From NCBI RefSeq assembly GCF_900108485.1, contig NZ_FNXF01000001.1, positions 491,895 through 555,894 of the forward strand: a stretch of DNA of 64,000 nt, read 5' to 3'. This DNA comes from Rheinheimera pacifica. GTDB taxonomy: Bacteria > Pseudomonadota > Gammaproteobacteria > Enterobacterales > Alteromonadaceae. Positions 35,415 through 47,020 of this stretch are shown here, in pieces (position 1 is the first letter of the stretch; every line of letters begins with the position of its first letter). The notes beneath the pieces are model-generated. The model searched no databases. It was not told the origin of the DNA and worked only from the letters and a program-made list of their open reading frames with translations. Both the position numbers and the translations under genes were made by a program.

Positions 35415-38400
35415 ATGAATATGTTCAGATTTAACCAGCCTTTCAGGTTTGCCTTTGTTGCAGGTCTATTGCTTGGTTCAGCGACAGCTCACGCCGCTAT
35501 TGAGATATCTAATACACCGCTGCAAACGGGCAGTGCTGTGCCCCCCAATATTATGTTTATTATTGATGACTCAGGCTCAATGCAATTTGAACTGTTGCCA
35601 GATGAAATCATGTTTTCGGATAAGCGTTATATTTTTCCGCGGGCTAACGGAGTGTATGGCTCAAGTGATTACAACAACTATGTTCCTACTGTAGAGGAAG
35701 GTGACGCTTATAATGCGTTTACCCGTTCGGCCCAGAATAATAAAAGCTATTACGACCCTGCCGTAACTTATAAGCCCTGGGTCAGAGCAGATGGCACCAG
35801 CTTTCCTGACGCTACACCTGCCTGCGCCTGGCACAACCCCATGGTAACCGGCGCTTGTCCTGCGGCAGATACCGTGAACTCAGTTGCCCGGGATTTAACC
35901 CGCAATAATGGCCGTTACAACAGCAACCGCTGGTATAAATGCAACTCCAGCGGCAGCTGTAGTTATGACACTAATAGCCGGAGTTTTTGGCCGGCGACCT
36001 ATTTTTATCTTAATACTGGCAGTGCCTGGCAATGGAGCAACTATACCAAGGTTGAAATTAGAAGTACTACAGCTTCGTACAGCGGCCATGGCCGTGCTAA
36101 ACGCACAGATTGCTCCAACGGGGTGTGTAATTATAACCAGGAGATGCAAAATTTTGCCAACTGGTACACCTACCACCGCTCGCGTATTTTAACCAGTCGT
36201 GCAGGTATAGGCCGTGCTTTTGTTGGGCAATCTGAAAAAATGCGGGTAGGTTTTGGTGCATTAAACAAAAGTAGCTCATCGGTTGATGGTGTTAATACTG
36301 CAGTGATTGTCAGAGGAGTGCGTGATTTTAAAGACTCGGCCAAAAGCAATTTTTATTCGGACCTCTACGCCAGAGACATACCGGCGGCAGGTACGCCGCT
36401 GCTTACTGCGCTTGATGCTGCCGGGCGTTACTTCTCCCGCACAGATAGCCGCGGCCCCTGGGGTATTAACCCTGGCACCGGTAATGAACAATCTATAGAT
36501 CATATTTCGTGCCGGCAGAGTTTCACTATTTTAATGACGGATGGATATTGGTCGGACGGTGATACCGCTTCAGATGTTGGTAATCAGGATGGCTCGCCAG
36601 GCAATACAATATTACGGCCAGCAGGCGATACCGGAGCCAGCTACAGATACACTGCTGTTGCCCCTTTTACTGATGGGCACAGTACCACTTTGGCCGATGT
36701 TGCCATGAAGTACTGGAAGAATGACTTACGTACTGATTTAGATAACCGCGTTCCCACCAGTACTATCAATCCTGCTTTTTGGCAGCATATGGTTACTTTT
36801 GGTATTGGTTTAGGCGTGATTGGTAATGTTGATCCGGTAACGGCTTTTGCGGCTATCAACAGTAATGCCAGTATCAGTTGGGCAAGCCCTTTTGCCGGCA
36901 CGGAAGCGGCGAAAAACAGTGCCAAGATTGATGATCTGTTACATGCTTCTGTAAATAGCCGTGGTGGATTTTTTACCGCAGATAAACCGGATGATTTTGC
37001 TACTCAGCTGGAACGCACACTGAATGCCATTATTGAACGGGTTGCGTCAGCATCAAACCTGGCTGGCACCACCACATCATTACAAGCAGATAATTTTGTT
37101 TATCAGGGCAGCTTTAATTCAGGTGAATGGAGTGGCTCGCTTAAATCTTTTAATATCAATGATGTAAATACGCCTGTGTGGGAATCTAATTTCCCGGCAT
37201 GGGGGGCCCGCAATATTTTATTTGGTAAAAAGAACGAAACCACCGCTGCATTTACTGCTGAAAATGTAACGGCTGATGGTAATGCTTTGAGTGGCAAAGG
37301 TAATTTAGTTGATTATTTACGCGGAGATCAGCGCCTGGAAGTTGGCGAAAATGCACAGTTCCGTCGCAGGGTGTCGTTGTTAGGCGATATCGCTAACTCT
37401 TCACCTGCCTATGTCGGCGTGCCGGTAAATCGCAATTATCAGCGTTATAACTGGGATGGCGCAAGTAGTTACAGAGCTTTCCTTATTGCAAATAACAGCA
37501 GGACGCCGGTTGTTTATGTTGGTGCTAACGACGGTATGCTGCATGCGTTTAATGGTAATAACGGCACTGAAATTATGGCCTATGTGCCAAGGCAAATGTT
37601 AACTGAGAGTGCAGACTTAGCCGCTTTTGCCAGCATTGATTACCAGCATAAATATTATGTTGATGGCTCATCAGTGGTATTTGATGCTTACATCAATGGG
37701 AGTTGGCGCTCAATTTTGCTCGGCTCTCTTGGCCGTGGCGGCGACAGTTTGTTTGCAATTGACGTGTCCAGTCCGCAGGCTTTGATCAGCAACGGCGCAA
37801 CAAAAGTGTTATGGGATAAACGTTATCCTGAGTTAGGTATTACCACTAACAAGCCCGTCATTGCCAGGCTTAATAATGGCAAATGGGCAGCAATAGCCGG
37901 TTACGGTTATAACAACAGCAGTAATAAAGCTGGCCTGTTGGTTATTGATCTGGAAAACGGTAATGTGATTAAACGGCTTGAAGCAAACAGTGGTGTGCCC
38001 AATGGTCTTGGGCAAGTAGAAGGGTGGGACCGCAATGGCGATGGCAATATGGATTGGTTCTTTGCCGGAGATATTCTCGGCAATATCTGGAAATTCGATT
38101 TGTCCTCAGATAACCCGGCAACGTGGAATGTGGCATATAACGGTGCCCCTTTGTTTACGGCTGTAGATGATAACGGTAACCCGCAGTCGGTTACTGGTGG
38201 CGTGTCATTATCTTCAGAGCCCACCACAGGCTATTTATGGATATTTTTTGGTACCGGTAAAATGCTGGCGGCAGAAGATCCGTTACGCAGTGATGCAAAC
38301 ACCTGGTACGGTATCCGTGATGGCCAGGTTATTAACAACAGATCTGAACTAAAACAGCGCGATATTATTGCTCAGCAGGATAATGCACGGGTGGTAGAAC

Positions 38401-38849
38401 CCGGCGAACCCCATGATATGGCCGGCGCGCGAGGCTGGTATATTGACCTGAGTGATGCGCGGGAACGTATTGTAAACAGACCGCAAGTTGTTGGTAATAG
38501 CCTGATTGTAAACACGATAGCGCCTGGTGATAACGATTGTAACCCCCAAGGAAGCGGCTGGGTGATGGCAGTAAGCCCTTATACCGGCAGCAGGCTTAAC
38601 TATATGTTTTTTGACCGCAATGGTGATGGCGATATCGATGGTGATGACGGTTTGAGTGTTAACGGTATTAATACACCCGTTTCCGGTATGCGGTTTGACG
38701 GCATGCCCAGCGAGCCTGTTGTGTTTGATAATAACGATGGCACCGCCAGCCTGATAATTGGTTTAGCTGATACCCGAATTGCGAATGTTAATGTAGCTCC
38801 CGGCTTTTTGCAGGGCAGGGTATCCTGGCGCGAGCTGACAAACCAATGA
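35415..38849 (+). CDS. pilY1: Type IV pilus tip adhesin/assembly protein PilY1
   Basis: 1144 residues with a signal peptide (cleavage after AHA, residue 27). A von Willebrand A-like N-terminal part shows the MIDAS pattern DDSGS (residues 51-55). The C-terminal part is the PilY1 beta-propeller (about 630-1050), with the calcium-binding loop D-x-N-x-D-G-x-x-D at 872-880 (DRNGDGNMD) and a second similar loop near 1067 ([12 protein letters not shown]). In P. aeruginosa PilY1 the corresponding site controls retraction. It is surface exposed at the pilus tip and works with PilV, PilW and PilX. The stop overlaps the pilE start (ATGA). Confidence 0.95.
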   Translation: MNMFRFNQPFRFAFVAGLLLGSATAHAAIEISNTPLQTGSAVPPNIMFIIDDSGSMQFELLPDEIMFSDKRYIFPRANGVYGSSDYNNYVPTVEEGDAYNAFTRSAQNNKSYYDPAVTYKPWVRADGTSFPDATPACAWHNPMVTGACPAADTVNSVARDLTRNNGRYNSNRWYKCNSSGSCSYDTNSRSFWPATYFYLNTGSAWQWSNYTKVEIRSTTASYSGHGRAKRTDCSNGVCNYNQEMQNFANWYTYHRSRILTSRAGIGRAFVGQSEKMRVGFGALNKSSSSVDGVNTAVIVRGVRDFKDSAKSNFYSDLYARDIPAAGTPLLTALDAAGRYFSRTDSRGPWGINPGTGNEQSIDHISCRQSFTILMTDGYWSDGDTASDVGNQDGSPGNTILRPAGDTGASYRYTAVAPFTDGHSTTLADVAMKYWKNDLRTDLDNRVPTSTINPAFWQHMVTFGIGLGVIGNVDPVTAFAAINSNASISWASPFAGTEAAKNSAKIDDLLHASVNSRGGFFTADKPDDFATQLERTLNAIIERVASASNLAGTTTSLQADNFVYQGSFNSGEWSGSLKSFNINDVNTPVWESNFPAWGARNILFGKKNETTAAFTAENVTADGNALSGKGNLVDYLRGDQRLEVGENAQFRRRVSLLGDIANSSPAYVGVPVNRNYQRYNWDGASSYRAFLIANNSRTPVVYVGANDGMLHAFNGNNGTEIMAYVPRQMLTESADLAAFASIDYQHKYYVDGSSVVFDAYINGSWRSILLGSLGRGGDSLFAIDVSSPQALISNGATKVLWDKRYPELGITTNKPVIARLNNGKWAAIAGYGYNNSSNKAGLLVIDLENGNVIKRLEANSGVPNGLGQVEGWDRNGDGNMDWFFAGDILGNIWKFDLSSDNPATWNVAYNGAPLFTAVDDNGNPQSVTGGVSLSSEPTTGYLWIFFGTGKMLAAEDPLRSDANTWYGIRDGQVINNRSELKQRDIIAQQDNARVVEPGEPHDMAGARGWYIDLSDARERIVNRPQVVGNSLIVNTIAPGDNDCNPQGSGWVMAVSPYTGSRLNYMFFDRNGDGDIDGDDGLSVNGINTPVSGMRFDGMPSEPVVFDNNDGTASLIIGLADTRIANVNVAPGFLQGRVSWRELTNQ

Positions 38850-39271
38850 GCGAATATATGAACATAACACGCAAGCAAAAAGGTGTGACTCTGATTGAGC
38901 TAATGGTTGTTGTAGCAATTATTGGCATTCTGGCAGCGATTGCTTATCCATCGTATCAGGGCTATGTGCAGCGTTCAAACCGAGCCGCGGCTGTAGCCTG
39001 CCTGACAGAACTCTCTCAGTTTATGGAGCGCAGTTATACAGCGTCTTTCAGCTATGAAGGCATTGATATACCGGCCCTGCAGTGTGTAAACGATATAGAC
39101 ACGCGGTACACTTTTTCTGTGTCAGATCAGGCAGCCAGAACATACACTCTGAATGCTACACCCATCGGCAGTCAGGCTACAGATGAATGTGGTGTACTTA
39201 TACTCAATCAAGCCGGGCGCAAAGGCGCTAATGGTGGGTTTGCTGTAGCAGATGTAAGGCAATGCTGGTAA
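38846..39271 (+). CDS. pilE: Type IV pilin-like protein PilE
   Basis: 141 residues; leader [13 protein letters not shown], cleavage before [33 protein letters not shown], the textbook type IVa pilin N-terminus. The small head contains four cysteines, with the last one in the C-terminal VRQCW. PilE-type minor pilins link the tip complex to the shaft. Last gene of the first minor-pilin operon; followed by a 69-bp gap and then the second set. Confidence 0.92.
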   Translation: MSEYMNITRKQKGVTLIELMVVVAIIGILAAIAYPSYQGYVQRSNRAAAVACLTELSQFMERSYTASFSYEGIDIPALQCVNDIDTRYTFSVSDQAARTYTLNATPIGSQATDECGVLILNQAGRKGANGGFAVADVRQCW

Positions 39272-39340
39272 TTTGGAATTAAATTTGATCTTTTGAAATA
39301 ATGTTGTAACTTTAAGGTTAAGTTTATTGGCCTTGGGCAT

Positions 39341-39841
39341 ATGGATATGCGGTTACAACATGGATTCAGTCTGGTTGAAGTATTAGTTACGCTGTTGGTT
39401 TTAAAGGTTGGCCTGTTAGGCATACTGGCAGCGCAAACGGTAGCACTACGTCAGGTGCAGGATGCCACCCAGCGTACCCAGGCGGTGGCGCTGAGCTATG
39501 CTTTACTCAATGAGCTAAGAGCTAACCAGAGTTTAAGTACTGCAGTTGGCCAGCATGTTACCCGGTATACCGAGCTACCTGTGATTCCCGTATGCACCCC
39601 TCCAACACCTTGCTCTGCAGAACAACTGGCAGATGCGCAGTTACATCATTTGTTTTCCCGGTTACAACCACAACATGGTGCCGGCCTTTATGAGCCTGAA
39701 TTTTGTCTGCAGTCACAAGGGGCTGCCGTAAGGCTGGACGTTAGCTGGCAGCAACGGGCATATTCTGCCGAACCAACCGGCCAGTCTTGTGCCGCGGGTG
39801 CTGGCAGAAGTGGCTTTACAGTACAAAGCCGCTGGAGGTAA
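39341..39841 (+). CDS. Second PilV-like minor pilin
   Basis: 166 residues; leader MDMRLQHG, cleavage before FSLVEVLVTLLVLKVGLLGILAAQTVALRQVQDAT. It resembles PilV, but carries a lysine in the middle of the N-terminal helix where the first copy has glycine. The head has more cysteines than PilV1 (CTPPTPCS near residue 85). First gene of the second minor-pilin set; its stop TAA lies 2 bases before the next start. Confidence 0.85.
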   Translation: MDMRLQHGFSLVEVLVTLLVLKVGLLGILAAQTVALRQVQDATQRTQAVALSYALLNELRANQSLSTAVGQHVTRYTELPVIPVCTPPTPCSAEQLADAQLHHLFSRLQPQHGAGLYEPEFCLQSQGAAVRLDVSWQQRAYSAEPTGQSCAAGAGRSGFTVQSRWR

Positions 39842-39843
39842 CG

Positions 39844-40809
39844 GTGCGCCGGACTGCGGGTTTTACGTTAACCGAATTACTTATTGCTATGCTGCTGGCA
39901 CTATTTTTACTCAGCATGGCGCTAACCGCTTTTAGTAGTTTAAGCCGCTCTGTCAGGCAGGCCCAGCAATTATCTGAATTGCAGCAGAATGCGCAACTGG
40001 TAATGAGCCTGTTTCAGAATGAACTAACCAATACCGGTTTTTGGGGTGGCAGGGCGGATCCGATGTTGGCGGTTACGTCACCCATGCCAGCTTCTCCGGC
40101 ACCGGACTGCGTTGAAGATGCGCTGGATAGTGGCAGCTTTCCTCAGGCCGGGCGCAACTTTGTTACTTTATACGCCAGCCGCACCGGCGCCGGGCCTCAA
40201 CTGAATTGTATTACCCAAACCATACCTGAGAGTGAACTGTTACAGGTAAAGCGGCTTATTGGCCAACTGGCCATGCCAGCAGAAATGCGACAAAACCGTT
40301 TTTATCTGGAGACAGACTGGCAACACAGCCGTTTTGTTGACAGCAGCAGCCCCGGGCTGAGCGCCACCTACGATTATTTTCCTTACCAACATCTGGTGTT
40401 TTATCTGCAGTCGCAACGTGTAGACGGTAATACCGTGCCTGTGCTGATGCGCAAGCGCTTGGCCAGAAACCAGGCCGGTATTGCAACTATCAGTACCGAT
40501 TCTGTACTTGATGGTGTGGAACGTATGCATTTTGAATTCGGAGTCGACACCAGCCTCAATGGCCAGCTGAATTATTTTTTGCCGACCCAGCAGATGGCTG
40601 CAGATTTCTGGTGGCAACAAAACAGCCGTATTATCAGTATCCGCTATTATGTGCTGCTTCGCGCCCGCCAGCCTGATCCCGGTTATATCAATAATCAGCA
40701 CTACGAGATGGGGGCCGCAGAGTTTATTGCCCCTGGTGATCATTACCGCAGGTTATTGGTTAGCAGCAGTATCTTTTTCCAAAATGCTGCACTGCAGGAG
40801 GGCTCATGA
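39844..40809 (+). CDS. Second PilW-like minor pilin
   Basis: 321 residues with a very short leader, cleavage after VRRTAG before FTLTELLIAMLLALFLLS. The GTG start at 39844 has a perfect GGAGG 5 bases upstream, inside the end of the previous gene; a longer frame from 39787 would destroy the short leader and is not used. QLVMSLFQNELTNTGFWGG corresponds to the PilW1 QLMSHDIRNAGFSGC segment. The stop overlaps the next ATG. Confidence 0.88.
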   Translation: MRRTAGFTLTELLIAMLLALFLLSMALTAFSSLSRSVRQAQQLSELQQNAQLVMSLFQNELTNTGFWGGRADPMLAVTSPMPASPAPDCVEDALDSGSFPQAGRNFVTLYASRTGAGPQLNCITQTIPESELLQVKRLIGQLAMPAEMRQNRFYLETDWQHSRFVDSSSPGLSATYDYFPYQHLVFYLQSQRVDGNTVPVLMRKRLARNQAGIATISTDSVLDGVERMHFEFGVDTSLNGQLNYFLPTQQMAADFWWQQNSRIISIRYYVLLRARQPDPGYINNQHYEMGAAEFIAPGDHYRRLLVSSSIFFQNAALQEGS

Positions 40810-41177
40810 CACCACACAAGGGCATGGTGCTTATTATGGCGTTGGTGTTTTTGCTGGTAATGAGTTTGCTGATCTCAGCCATGCTGCTGGTTACCCAGTT
40901 AAGCCACAAAACAGCTTATGCCGGACAACAGCAATTACAAACCGCACAAGAGGCGTTAGCACAACATCTAGCCGTGCTTAATACGCTGACCGACGAGGCT
41001 GCTGCCGTCAAGCGAACAATGACAGCTTGTCCGGCAAGCTACGCTGCCTGGTCAGGTAGTGCGGTACAATGTGAAGTGGTGCAGGTTGATACTGCAGCTT
41101 ACTCGGACAGCAAGCTTTTTTATGCCGGTTACAGCAGCCTGGTATTGAAAACGACACTGATACAGGAGCCAGACTAA
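40806..41177 (+). CDS. Second PilX-like minor pilin
   Basis: 123 residues, leader MTPHKG followed by MVLIMALVFLLVMSLLISAMLLVTQLSHKTAYAGQQQLQTAQEAL. No glutamate at position 5, as in PilX1. The soluble domain is shorter than in PilX1 and has two cysteines. SD GGAGGG. Coupled by ATGA overlap to the previous gene and followed by the short PilY1-like gene one base later. Confidence 0.8.
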   Translation: MTPHKGMVLIMALVFLLVMSLLISAMLLVTQLSHKTAYAGQQQLQTAQEALAQHLAVLNTLTDEAAAVKRTMTACPASYAAWSGSAVQCEVVQVDTAAYSDSKLFYAGYSSLVLKTTLIQEPD

Positions 41178-41178
41178 A

Positions 41179-42255
41179 ATGCTAAAGCACAGGTTTATCT
41201 GTATTATATTTTCTGTTGTCAGCGTTTTCGGCTACAGCTGTGATCTAAACGATCCTACGGCCGTTCCTGCAACTTTACCGTCATTGTTAGATGATGGCCC
41301 GCCAAGAAAAATCAGCCTGAGTAATAATATTCAGCTAGATATACCAGATGCTGAAGGCGTACTTAAGATGCACAGCGCTGACAGTTTAGTGTTGCTGGAT
41401 CAACTGACAAACTGGCCAACTGAAACAGGCCAAATCAGTAGTATTAAAGCGCAGCCGGTAGTATTGGACCAAAACTATGATGGTATAGCTGATGCTGTCT
41501 ATACCATTGATACCAGCGGCCGTCTGTGGTTTATCCCGCTCACCCGCAGTGGTTTTGCTGAGCCTGAACTGCTGGCTGATTTTAGCGCTATTGCGGCTGA
41601 GTTTCGCCAACCGTTACAACTTGTACATACCTTAGCGCCCGTTGGCGCTGGCCCGTTACAGCGTCAGACAATGTTGCTGATCATTGCCAGTATGGCGGCG
41701 GGAGGTGACAGCCTGCTGGTAGTCAAACATCTGCCTCAGCAGCGCGCTGTTATACAACTCAGCGATCTGACAGACAGAACTTATCTGAGTGATGCTGAGG
41801 CAGGTTCTGGTATTGCCGAGCAGCTGTGGCAGCAGATACAGCAGGGTGCTGGCTGGTATGTTCAGATGAATAAACGTATTACCGCAGTGCCGCAGGTTTA
41901 TGCCGGGGTAGTTTACCTGAGCTCTGTCCAGGTAGCTGCGGTGCGGCCAGACTGCAGCCTGGCAGAAAATACCGAACTGCAGATCCATGCATTACATTTG
42001 CATCATGCCGGGGCAGTTTATGCCAGAAGACACTGGCAGATAGCAGCATTAGAGCGGGGCCAGCTGGTGTTGCAGAAAAACCTGCAGGGTGAGCTTGAGT
42101 TAAGCTTGCACAACGAGCAGCAACAGCACAGAGTGCAGGCTGATTTGCTGGCAATCACGCCGGATTGTGCCAATTGTGTTACCGCATTAACGGCTGATCA
42201 GTTTCCCCGTATCAGCAGGCTGGCAACCTTCCAGACAGAGCAGGGTGGGCACTAA
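41179..42255 (+). CDS. Short PilY1-like protein (no vWA domain)
   Basis: 358-residue exported protein in the position of pilY1 within the second minor-pilin set. A signal peptide (about residues 1-20) leads into a region with DQNYDGIADAVYTIDTSGRLWFIPL (start at Asp97), which matches the calcium-loop strand of the PilY1 propeller in this window (DRNGDGNMD followed by [16 protein letters not shown]). No von Willebrand MIDAS motif was seen; two cysteines lie in TPDCANC near the end. It looks like a reduced PilY1 containing only part of the propeller. The role as tip component is inferred from position and this motif. Confidence 0.7.
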   Translation: MLKHRFICIIFSVVSVFGYSCDLNDPTAVPATLPSLLDDGPPRKISLSNNIQLDIPDAEGVLKMHSADSLVLLDQLTNWPTETGQISSIKAQPVVLDQNYDGIADAVYTIDTSGRLWFIPLTRSGFAEPELLADFSAIAAEFRQPLQLVHTLAPVGAGPLQRQTMLLIIASMAAGGDSLLVVKHLPQQRAVIQLSDLTDRTYLSDAEAGSGIAEQLWQQIQQGAGWYVQMNKRITAVPQVYAGVVYLSSVQVAAVRPDCSLAENTELQIHALHLHHAGAVYARRHWQIAALERGQLVLQKNLQGELELSLHNEQQQHRVQADLLAITPDCANCVTALTADQFPRISRLATFQTEQGGH

Positions 42256-42651
42256 ATGCGAACGGTTAAGCCAGGTTTTAGTTTAATCGAGTTATTAATA
42301 GCAGTGGTTATAGTGGGCATTCTGGCGGCGATATGTTACCCGTCTTATCAGCAGTATGTGCTGCGCAGCTATCGCGCAGAGGCAATATCGCAGTTGTTGC
42401 AACTGGCAAACGCGCAAGAGCAGCATTTAGCCGACTATGGTGTGTATTCGGCAGATTTAGCAGTACTGGGTGCTAAGGTATCAGAGCGTTATCAGTTTAA
42501 AGTTAACCTGTCTGCAGCACAGCAGGAATTCGAGCTGATAGCACAGGCACAGGGGCTGCAACAGGCTGATAGCGAATGCCCGTTGTTTACATTGAACCAC
42601 CACGGGCAGCGTAACGGCCAGGAGCCACAAGCACTGGTTTGCTGGAATTAG
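42256..42651 (+). CDS. Second PilE-like pilin
   Basis: 131 residues; leader MRTVKPG, cleavage before FSLIELLIAVVIVGILAAICYPSYQQYVLRSYR. A cysteine sits in the N-terminal helix (ICYPSY). Small head with a Cys pair (SECPLF, LVCWN), as in PilE. Last gene of the second set; its stop is directly next to the stop of the convergent fimT2 gene, with no room for a terminator. Confidence 0.88.
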   Translation: MRTVKPGFSLIELLIAVVIVGILAAICYPSYQQYVLRSYRAEAISQLLQLANAQEQHLADYGVYSADLAVLGAKVSERYQFKVNLSAAQQEFELIAQAQGLQQADSECPLFTLNHHGQRNGQEPQALVCWN

Positions 42652-43158
42652 TCAGGCCGGGCAAGGCGCAGCTATCTCTGTTAAGCGGTTACGACCGGCC
42701 TGATTAACGGTAAGCCGATAATGCCACTGATAACTTTGCTGCGGGCAATAGTAGAAAGTACCGTTTTCAAAACCATTTAAACTACCATCCCGGCGAAACG
42801 TTATGGCTTCGCGGTTATAGATCAGTTTATGTCGTGGATCAATTGCCGGTATTTCCCGCAATAAGGTACGTTCGTTGGTATCAGGATAAAGCAGGGATAA
42901 CTGTACCGGCGCAGTTTGCCACTGTGCTTCGCATTTACCCTCGATAGCTGGGCATAGTTGTACCGGCAGGTTACTGCTGGTGGCTGCAACCCGGGCAAAA
43001 GCCAGGTGCTGGCTAAACTGACGCACATAAGCAGTAGCGCGCTGGCGGTCAATAAACTCAGCCATGGCCGGTATTGCAACAGTGGCAAAAATGATCAGAA
43101 TGGCCAGCGTTATCATTAGCTCTGGTAAGCTAAAGCCTCTGCTTGTTGTTGATGGCAT
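42652..43158 (-). CDS. Second FimT/GspH-like minor pilin
   Basis: 168 residues; leader MPSTTSRG, cleavage before FSLPELMITLAILIIFATVAIPAMAEFIDRQR, then a GspH-like head with FRRDGSLNGFENGTFYYCP and a C-terminal Cys. ATG 43158 has AAGGAG 6 bases upstream and is preferred over a longer frame from 43200. It completes the second minor-pilin set, though on the opposite strand and converging on pilE2. Confidence 0.88.
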   Translation of the reverse strand: MPSTTSRGFSLPELMITLAILIIFATVAIPAMAEFIDRQRATAYVRQFSQHLAFARVAATSSNLPVQLCPAIEGKCEAQWQTAPVQLSLLYPDTNERTLLREIPAIDPRHKLIYNREAITFRRDGSLNGFENGTFYYCPQQSYQWHYRLTVNQAGRNRLTEIAAPCPA

Positions 43159-43228
43159 AGAACGCTCCTTGCAGTAATTCTCCTGCAAAAAGCGTAGCAT
43201 ATATTGCTTTAATGTAAAATAATTGATG

Positions 43229-44056
43229 CTAATCGTAAATGGTTGGGATCGGCTGACGCTTATGCTGTGTTTTCAGATAAATGCCAATCAGCTTTTCACT
43301 CACATCTGCCGCTACGGCTTTGCCTTCCAGAAAGTCATCTATTTGCTCGTAGGTTAAGCCCAGCGCTGCTTCATCTGCTTTTTGTGGCGCCATACATTCC
43401 AAATCGGCAGTAGGGGTTTTTTCTACCAATATGTCTGGCGCCCCGAGAGTTTTGCCTACTAAGCGTACCTGGCGTTTGCTTAAACCAAACAGCGGCGCTA
43501 AATCGCAGGCGCCATCGCCCCATTTGGTATAAAAACCGGTAATGTTTTCCGCTGAATGATCAGTACCCAGCACTAAGCCTCCCAGCAGCGCTGCAATATG
43601 ATATTGAATAACCATACGGGTACGCGCTTTTACATTACCTCTGGCAAAGTCGGCCTGAGCTTCACTGGCACTAGCCAGGCCATCAGCGGCCATGGCACTC
43701 CAGGTTGCCTGATGAATGGCATCAGCACCCGGTTGCACATTTACTGTTAACGCTTTGCTTGGTTGAATAAAATTAACCGCCATCTGCGCTTCAGCTTCAT
43801 CTTTTTGCGTGGCATATGGCAGACGTACAGCAATAAACTGATAACCACTACCGGTTTTGTTCAGCTCATCTATAGCCAACTGGGCTAAACGGCCACAAGT
43901 GGTCGAGTCGATACCACCGCTAATGCCCAGTACCAGTGATTTCATGCCTGAAGCGCTAAGACGTTGCTTAATAAAATCGACCCGGCGGCGGATCTCAAAT
44001 TGCGGATCTATCTGCGGTAACACCCGCATTTCGGCAATAATCTGTGCTGCATTCAT
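43229..44056 (-). CDS. nadE: NH3-dependent NAD+ synthetase
   Basis: 275 residues, the same length as E. coli NadE. It amidates deamido-NAD with ammonia and ATP. The PP-loop [16 protein letters not shown], the [25 protein letters not shown] block and [11 protein letters not shown] are diagnostic. Monocistronic, 70 bp upstream of the fimT2 start on the same strand and divergent from glnB. Confidence 0.96.
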   Translation of the reverse strand: MNAAQIIAEMRVLPQIDPQFEIRRRVDFIKQRLSASGMKSLVLGISGGIDSTTCGRLAQLAIDELNKTGSGYQFIAVRLPYATQKDEAEAQMAVNFIQPSKALTVNVQPGADAIHQATWSAMAADGLASASEAQADFARGNVKARTRMVIQYHIAALLGGLVLGTDHSAENITGFYTKWGDGACDLAPLFGLSKRQVRLVGKTLGAPDILVEKTPTADLECMAPQKADEAALGLTYEQIDDFLEGKAVAADVSEKLIGIYLKTQHKRQPIPTIYD

Positions 44057-44190
44057 ACTATTTAGGCCTCTGCTGAAAATACCTGCTTATCTTATCGTGT
44101 TTTACCCTTAGCAGATCAAGTGATTCTTAGTGATTAACTGCTGAACAGCATCCGGCCTTGTATTATACTGCCAATACCACCGATGCTTAA

Positions 44191-45451
<1,261 letters not shown>

Positions 45452-45468
45452 CCAGCAATCAAAACGTA

Positions 45469-46980
45469 CTACCAGTCGAAGCTAAGCTGATCCCGGCAAG
45501 CTAGCTTTTTTTGCGTTGCAGGCCGTTTACGGCTGGCATGGCGTACAAACACGGCTTGTTTTAGCTGTTGCCAGTCTGGTTTGTTGTGTTGCTGCAACCA
45601 CTGGCTTAGCCGTGCTCTGGCTTGTTGTTGTGCCTGCTGCAAATCGACTATTGGTGCCGGATAATCCCGTCCTATAACACAACTATAACGTAGTTGCAGT
45701 GCCGCAGGCATAAGCCAGGGCGTATGTAGCCAGCTATCCGGCACCTGATGCAGCTCTGGCAACCACTGGCGGATAAAGCGGCCGTCGGCGTCTTTTTGCT
45801 GGCTTTGTTTTACCGGGTTATACATCCGGTTTGGGTTTATCCCGGTGGTGCCGGCCTGCATTTGTATCTGGGGGTAATGAATACCCGGCTCATAATCAAT
45901 AAAACACTGGGCCAGATGCAATGCCAGCGGCCGCCAGTGCAGCCACAAGTGGTAGCTGGCAAAAGCCACTAACATGGCGCGGGCACGAAAATGCAGCCAG
46001 CCGGTTGCCAGCAAACTGCGCATAGCGGCATCGATCAGCGGGTAACCGGTTTGGCCGTTTTGCCAGGCCTGAAACAGCACAGGGTTAAAATCGTTCTCAC
46101 GCAAACCGTCAAAACCACGGTGCATATTAAAAAACTCAATGGCAGGTTCATCTTCCAGTTTTTGCATAAAGTGGCAATGCCAGCGCAACCGGCTGAAAAA
46201 CGCCTGTAAGCCCTGCTGTTTGCGTTGTTCTGTGCTGTGCTTTAGCGCCATAAAGCTGTGTTGTTGTAACTGCCGCAGGCTAAGCTGGCCGTAGCTGATA
46301 TAAGGGCTGAGCCTGGAGCAACTGTGTATCGCTTTTGCCGGCAGTGAAATATGTTGGCGGTAAGATAAACAGCGTGCGCTGATAAAGCTGTCAAAAGTGT
46401 GTTTTGCTGCAGTTGCATCTTGCACGGTAGAGCAAAGCGGTAAATCAGTTTTACGGCTCAGTGCAAGTTCTGTCAGGTTCCATTGTACGGTAGTTAAAAA
46501 TGGCAGTGCTGTTACGCTGGCAACCGGCGGTGATTTTAACCAGCTATCGGCCAGAGTAAACCAGTTATCCCGGTTATTCAGCTTACGAAATACGGCAAAC
46601 TGCCGGTACTGCTGCCAGGGAATATTCAGCTCGTGTAATAGCCGTGCTACGGCCAGATCGCGCTGATAAGTCCAGAGGTTGCCGGTTTCTTCATGGCTGC
46701 ACACGCGGCTAATGGCAAATTGCTGGCAGAGCTGGCGCAGCACTATTGTTGCCGGGCCTTTCACTATTAGCAAAGGTTGGCCAAGTGCAGTTAATTGTTG
46801 GTTAAGTTGCTGCAGTGCCGGGGCGATAAATTGCCAGTGGCGCAGCGATACGTCGCTTTGTTGCCAATAATCCGGCTCAATAATGTAAACCGGCAGCACA
46901 GCACCTGCTTTAGCCGCCTGATACAGCGGCTGATGATCATCAATGCGTAAATCGCGTTTAAACCACACCAAAGTGTTCAT
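45469..46980 (-). CDS. Photolyase/cryptochrome-family FAD-binding protein
   Basis: 503 residues: N-terminal Rossmann domain (LVWFKRDLRIDDHQPL) and C-terminal FAD domain (FDGLRENDFNPVLFQAWQNGQTGYPLIDAAMRSLLATGWLHFRARAMLVAF; INPNRMYNPVKQSQQKDADGRFIRQWLPEL). This is the class I-like fold. The segment before the FAD loop reads EPGIHYPQIQMQAGTTG, where E. coli PhrB has a GGWQW stretch; the tryptophans are missing, so electron transfer may use other residues. Probably DNA repair, but a cryptochrome role is possible. It lies 40 bp after the iron-sulfur photolyase gene on the same strand. Confidence 0.88.
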   Translation of the reverse strand: MNTLVWFKRDLRIDDHQPLYQAAKAGAVLPVYIIEPDYWQQSDVSLRHWQFIAPALQQLNQQLTALGQPLLIVKGPATIVLRQLCQQFAISRVCSHEETGNLWTYQRDLAVARLLHELNIPWQQYRQFAVFRKLNNRDNWFTLADSWLKSPPVASVTALPFLTTVQWNLTELALSRKTDLPLCSTVQDATAAKHTFDSFISARCLSYRQHISLPAKAIHSCSRLSPYISYGQLSLRQLQQHSFMALKHSTEQRKQQGLQAFFSRLRWHCHFMQKLEDEPAIEFFNMHRGFDGLRENDFNPVLFQAWQNGQTGYPLIDAAMRSLLATGWLHFRARAMLVAFASYHLWLHWRPLALHLAQCFIDYEPGIHYPQIQMQAGTTGINPNRMYNPVKQSQQKDADGRFIRQWLPELHQVPDSWLHTPWLMPAALQLRYSCVIGRDYPAPIVDLQQAQQQARARLSQWLQQHNKPDWQQLKQAVFVRHASRKRPATQKKLACRDQLSFDW

Positions 46981-47020
46981 GGCCGCGCTGGTGGTATAGC
47001 GTTTAGCAGCAGGCTGATAC

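Noticed and set aside
39787..39843. Longer N-terminus for PilW2
   Set aside because: Would put a 25-residue leader with Cys and Trp before the cleavage site and ignore the perfect GGAGG before GTG 39844.
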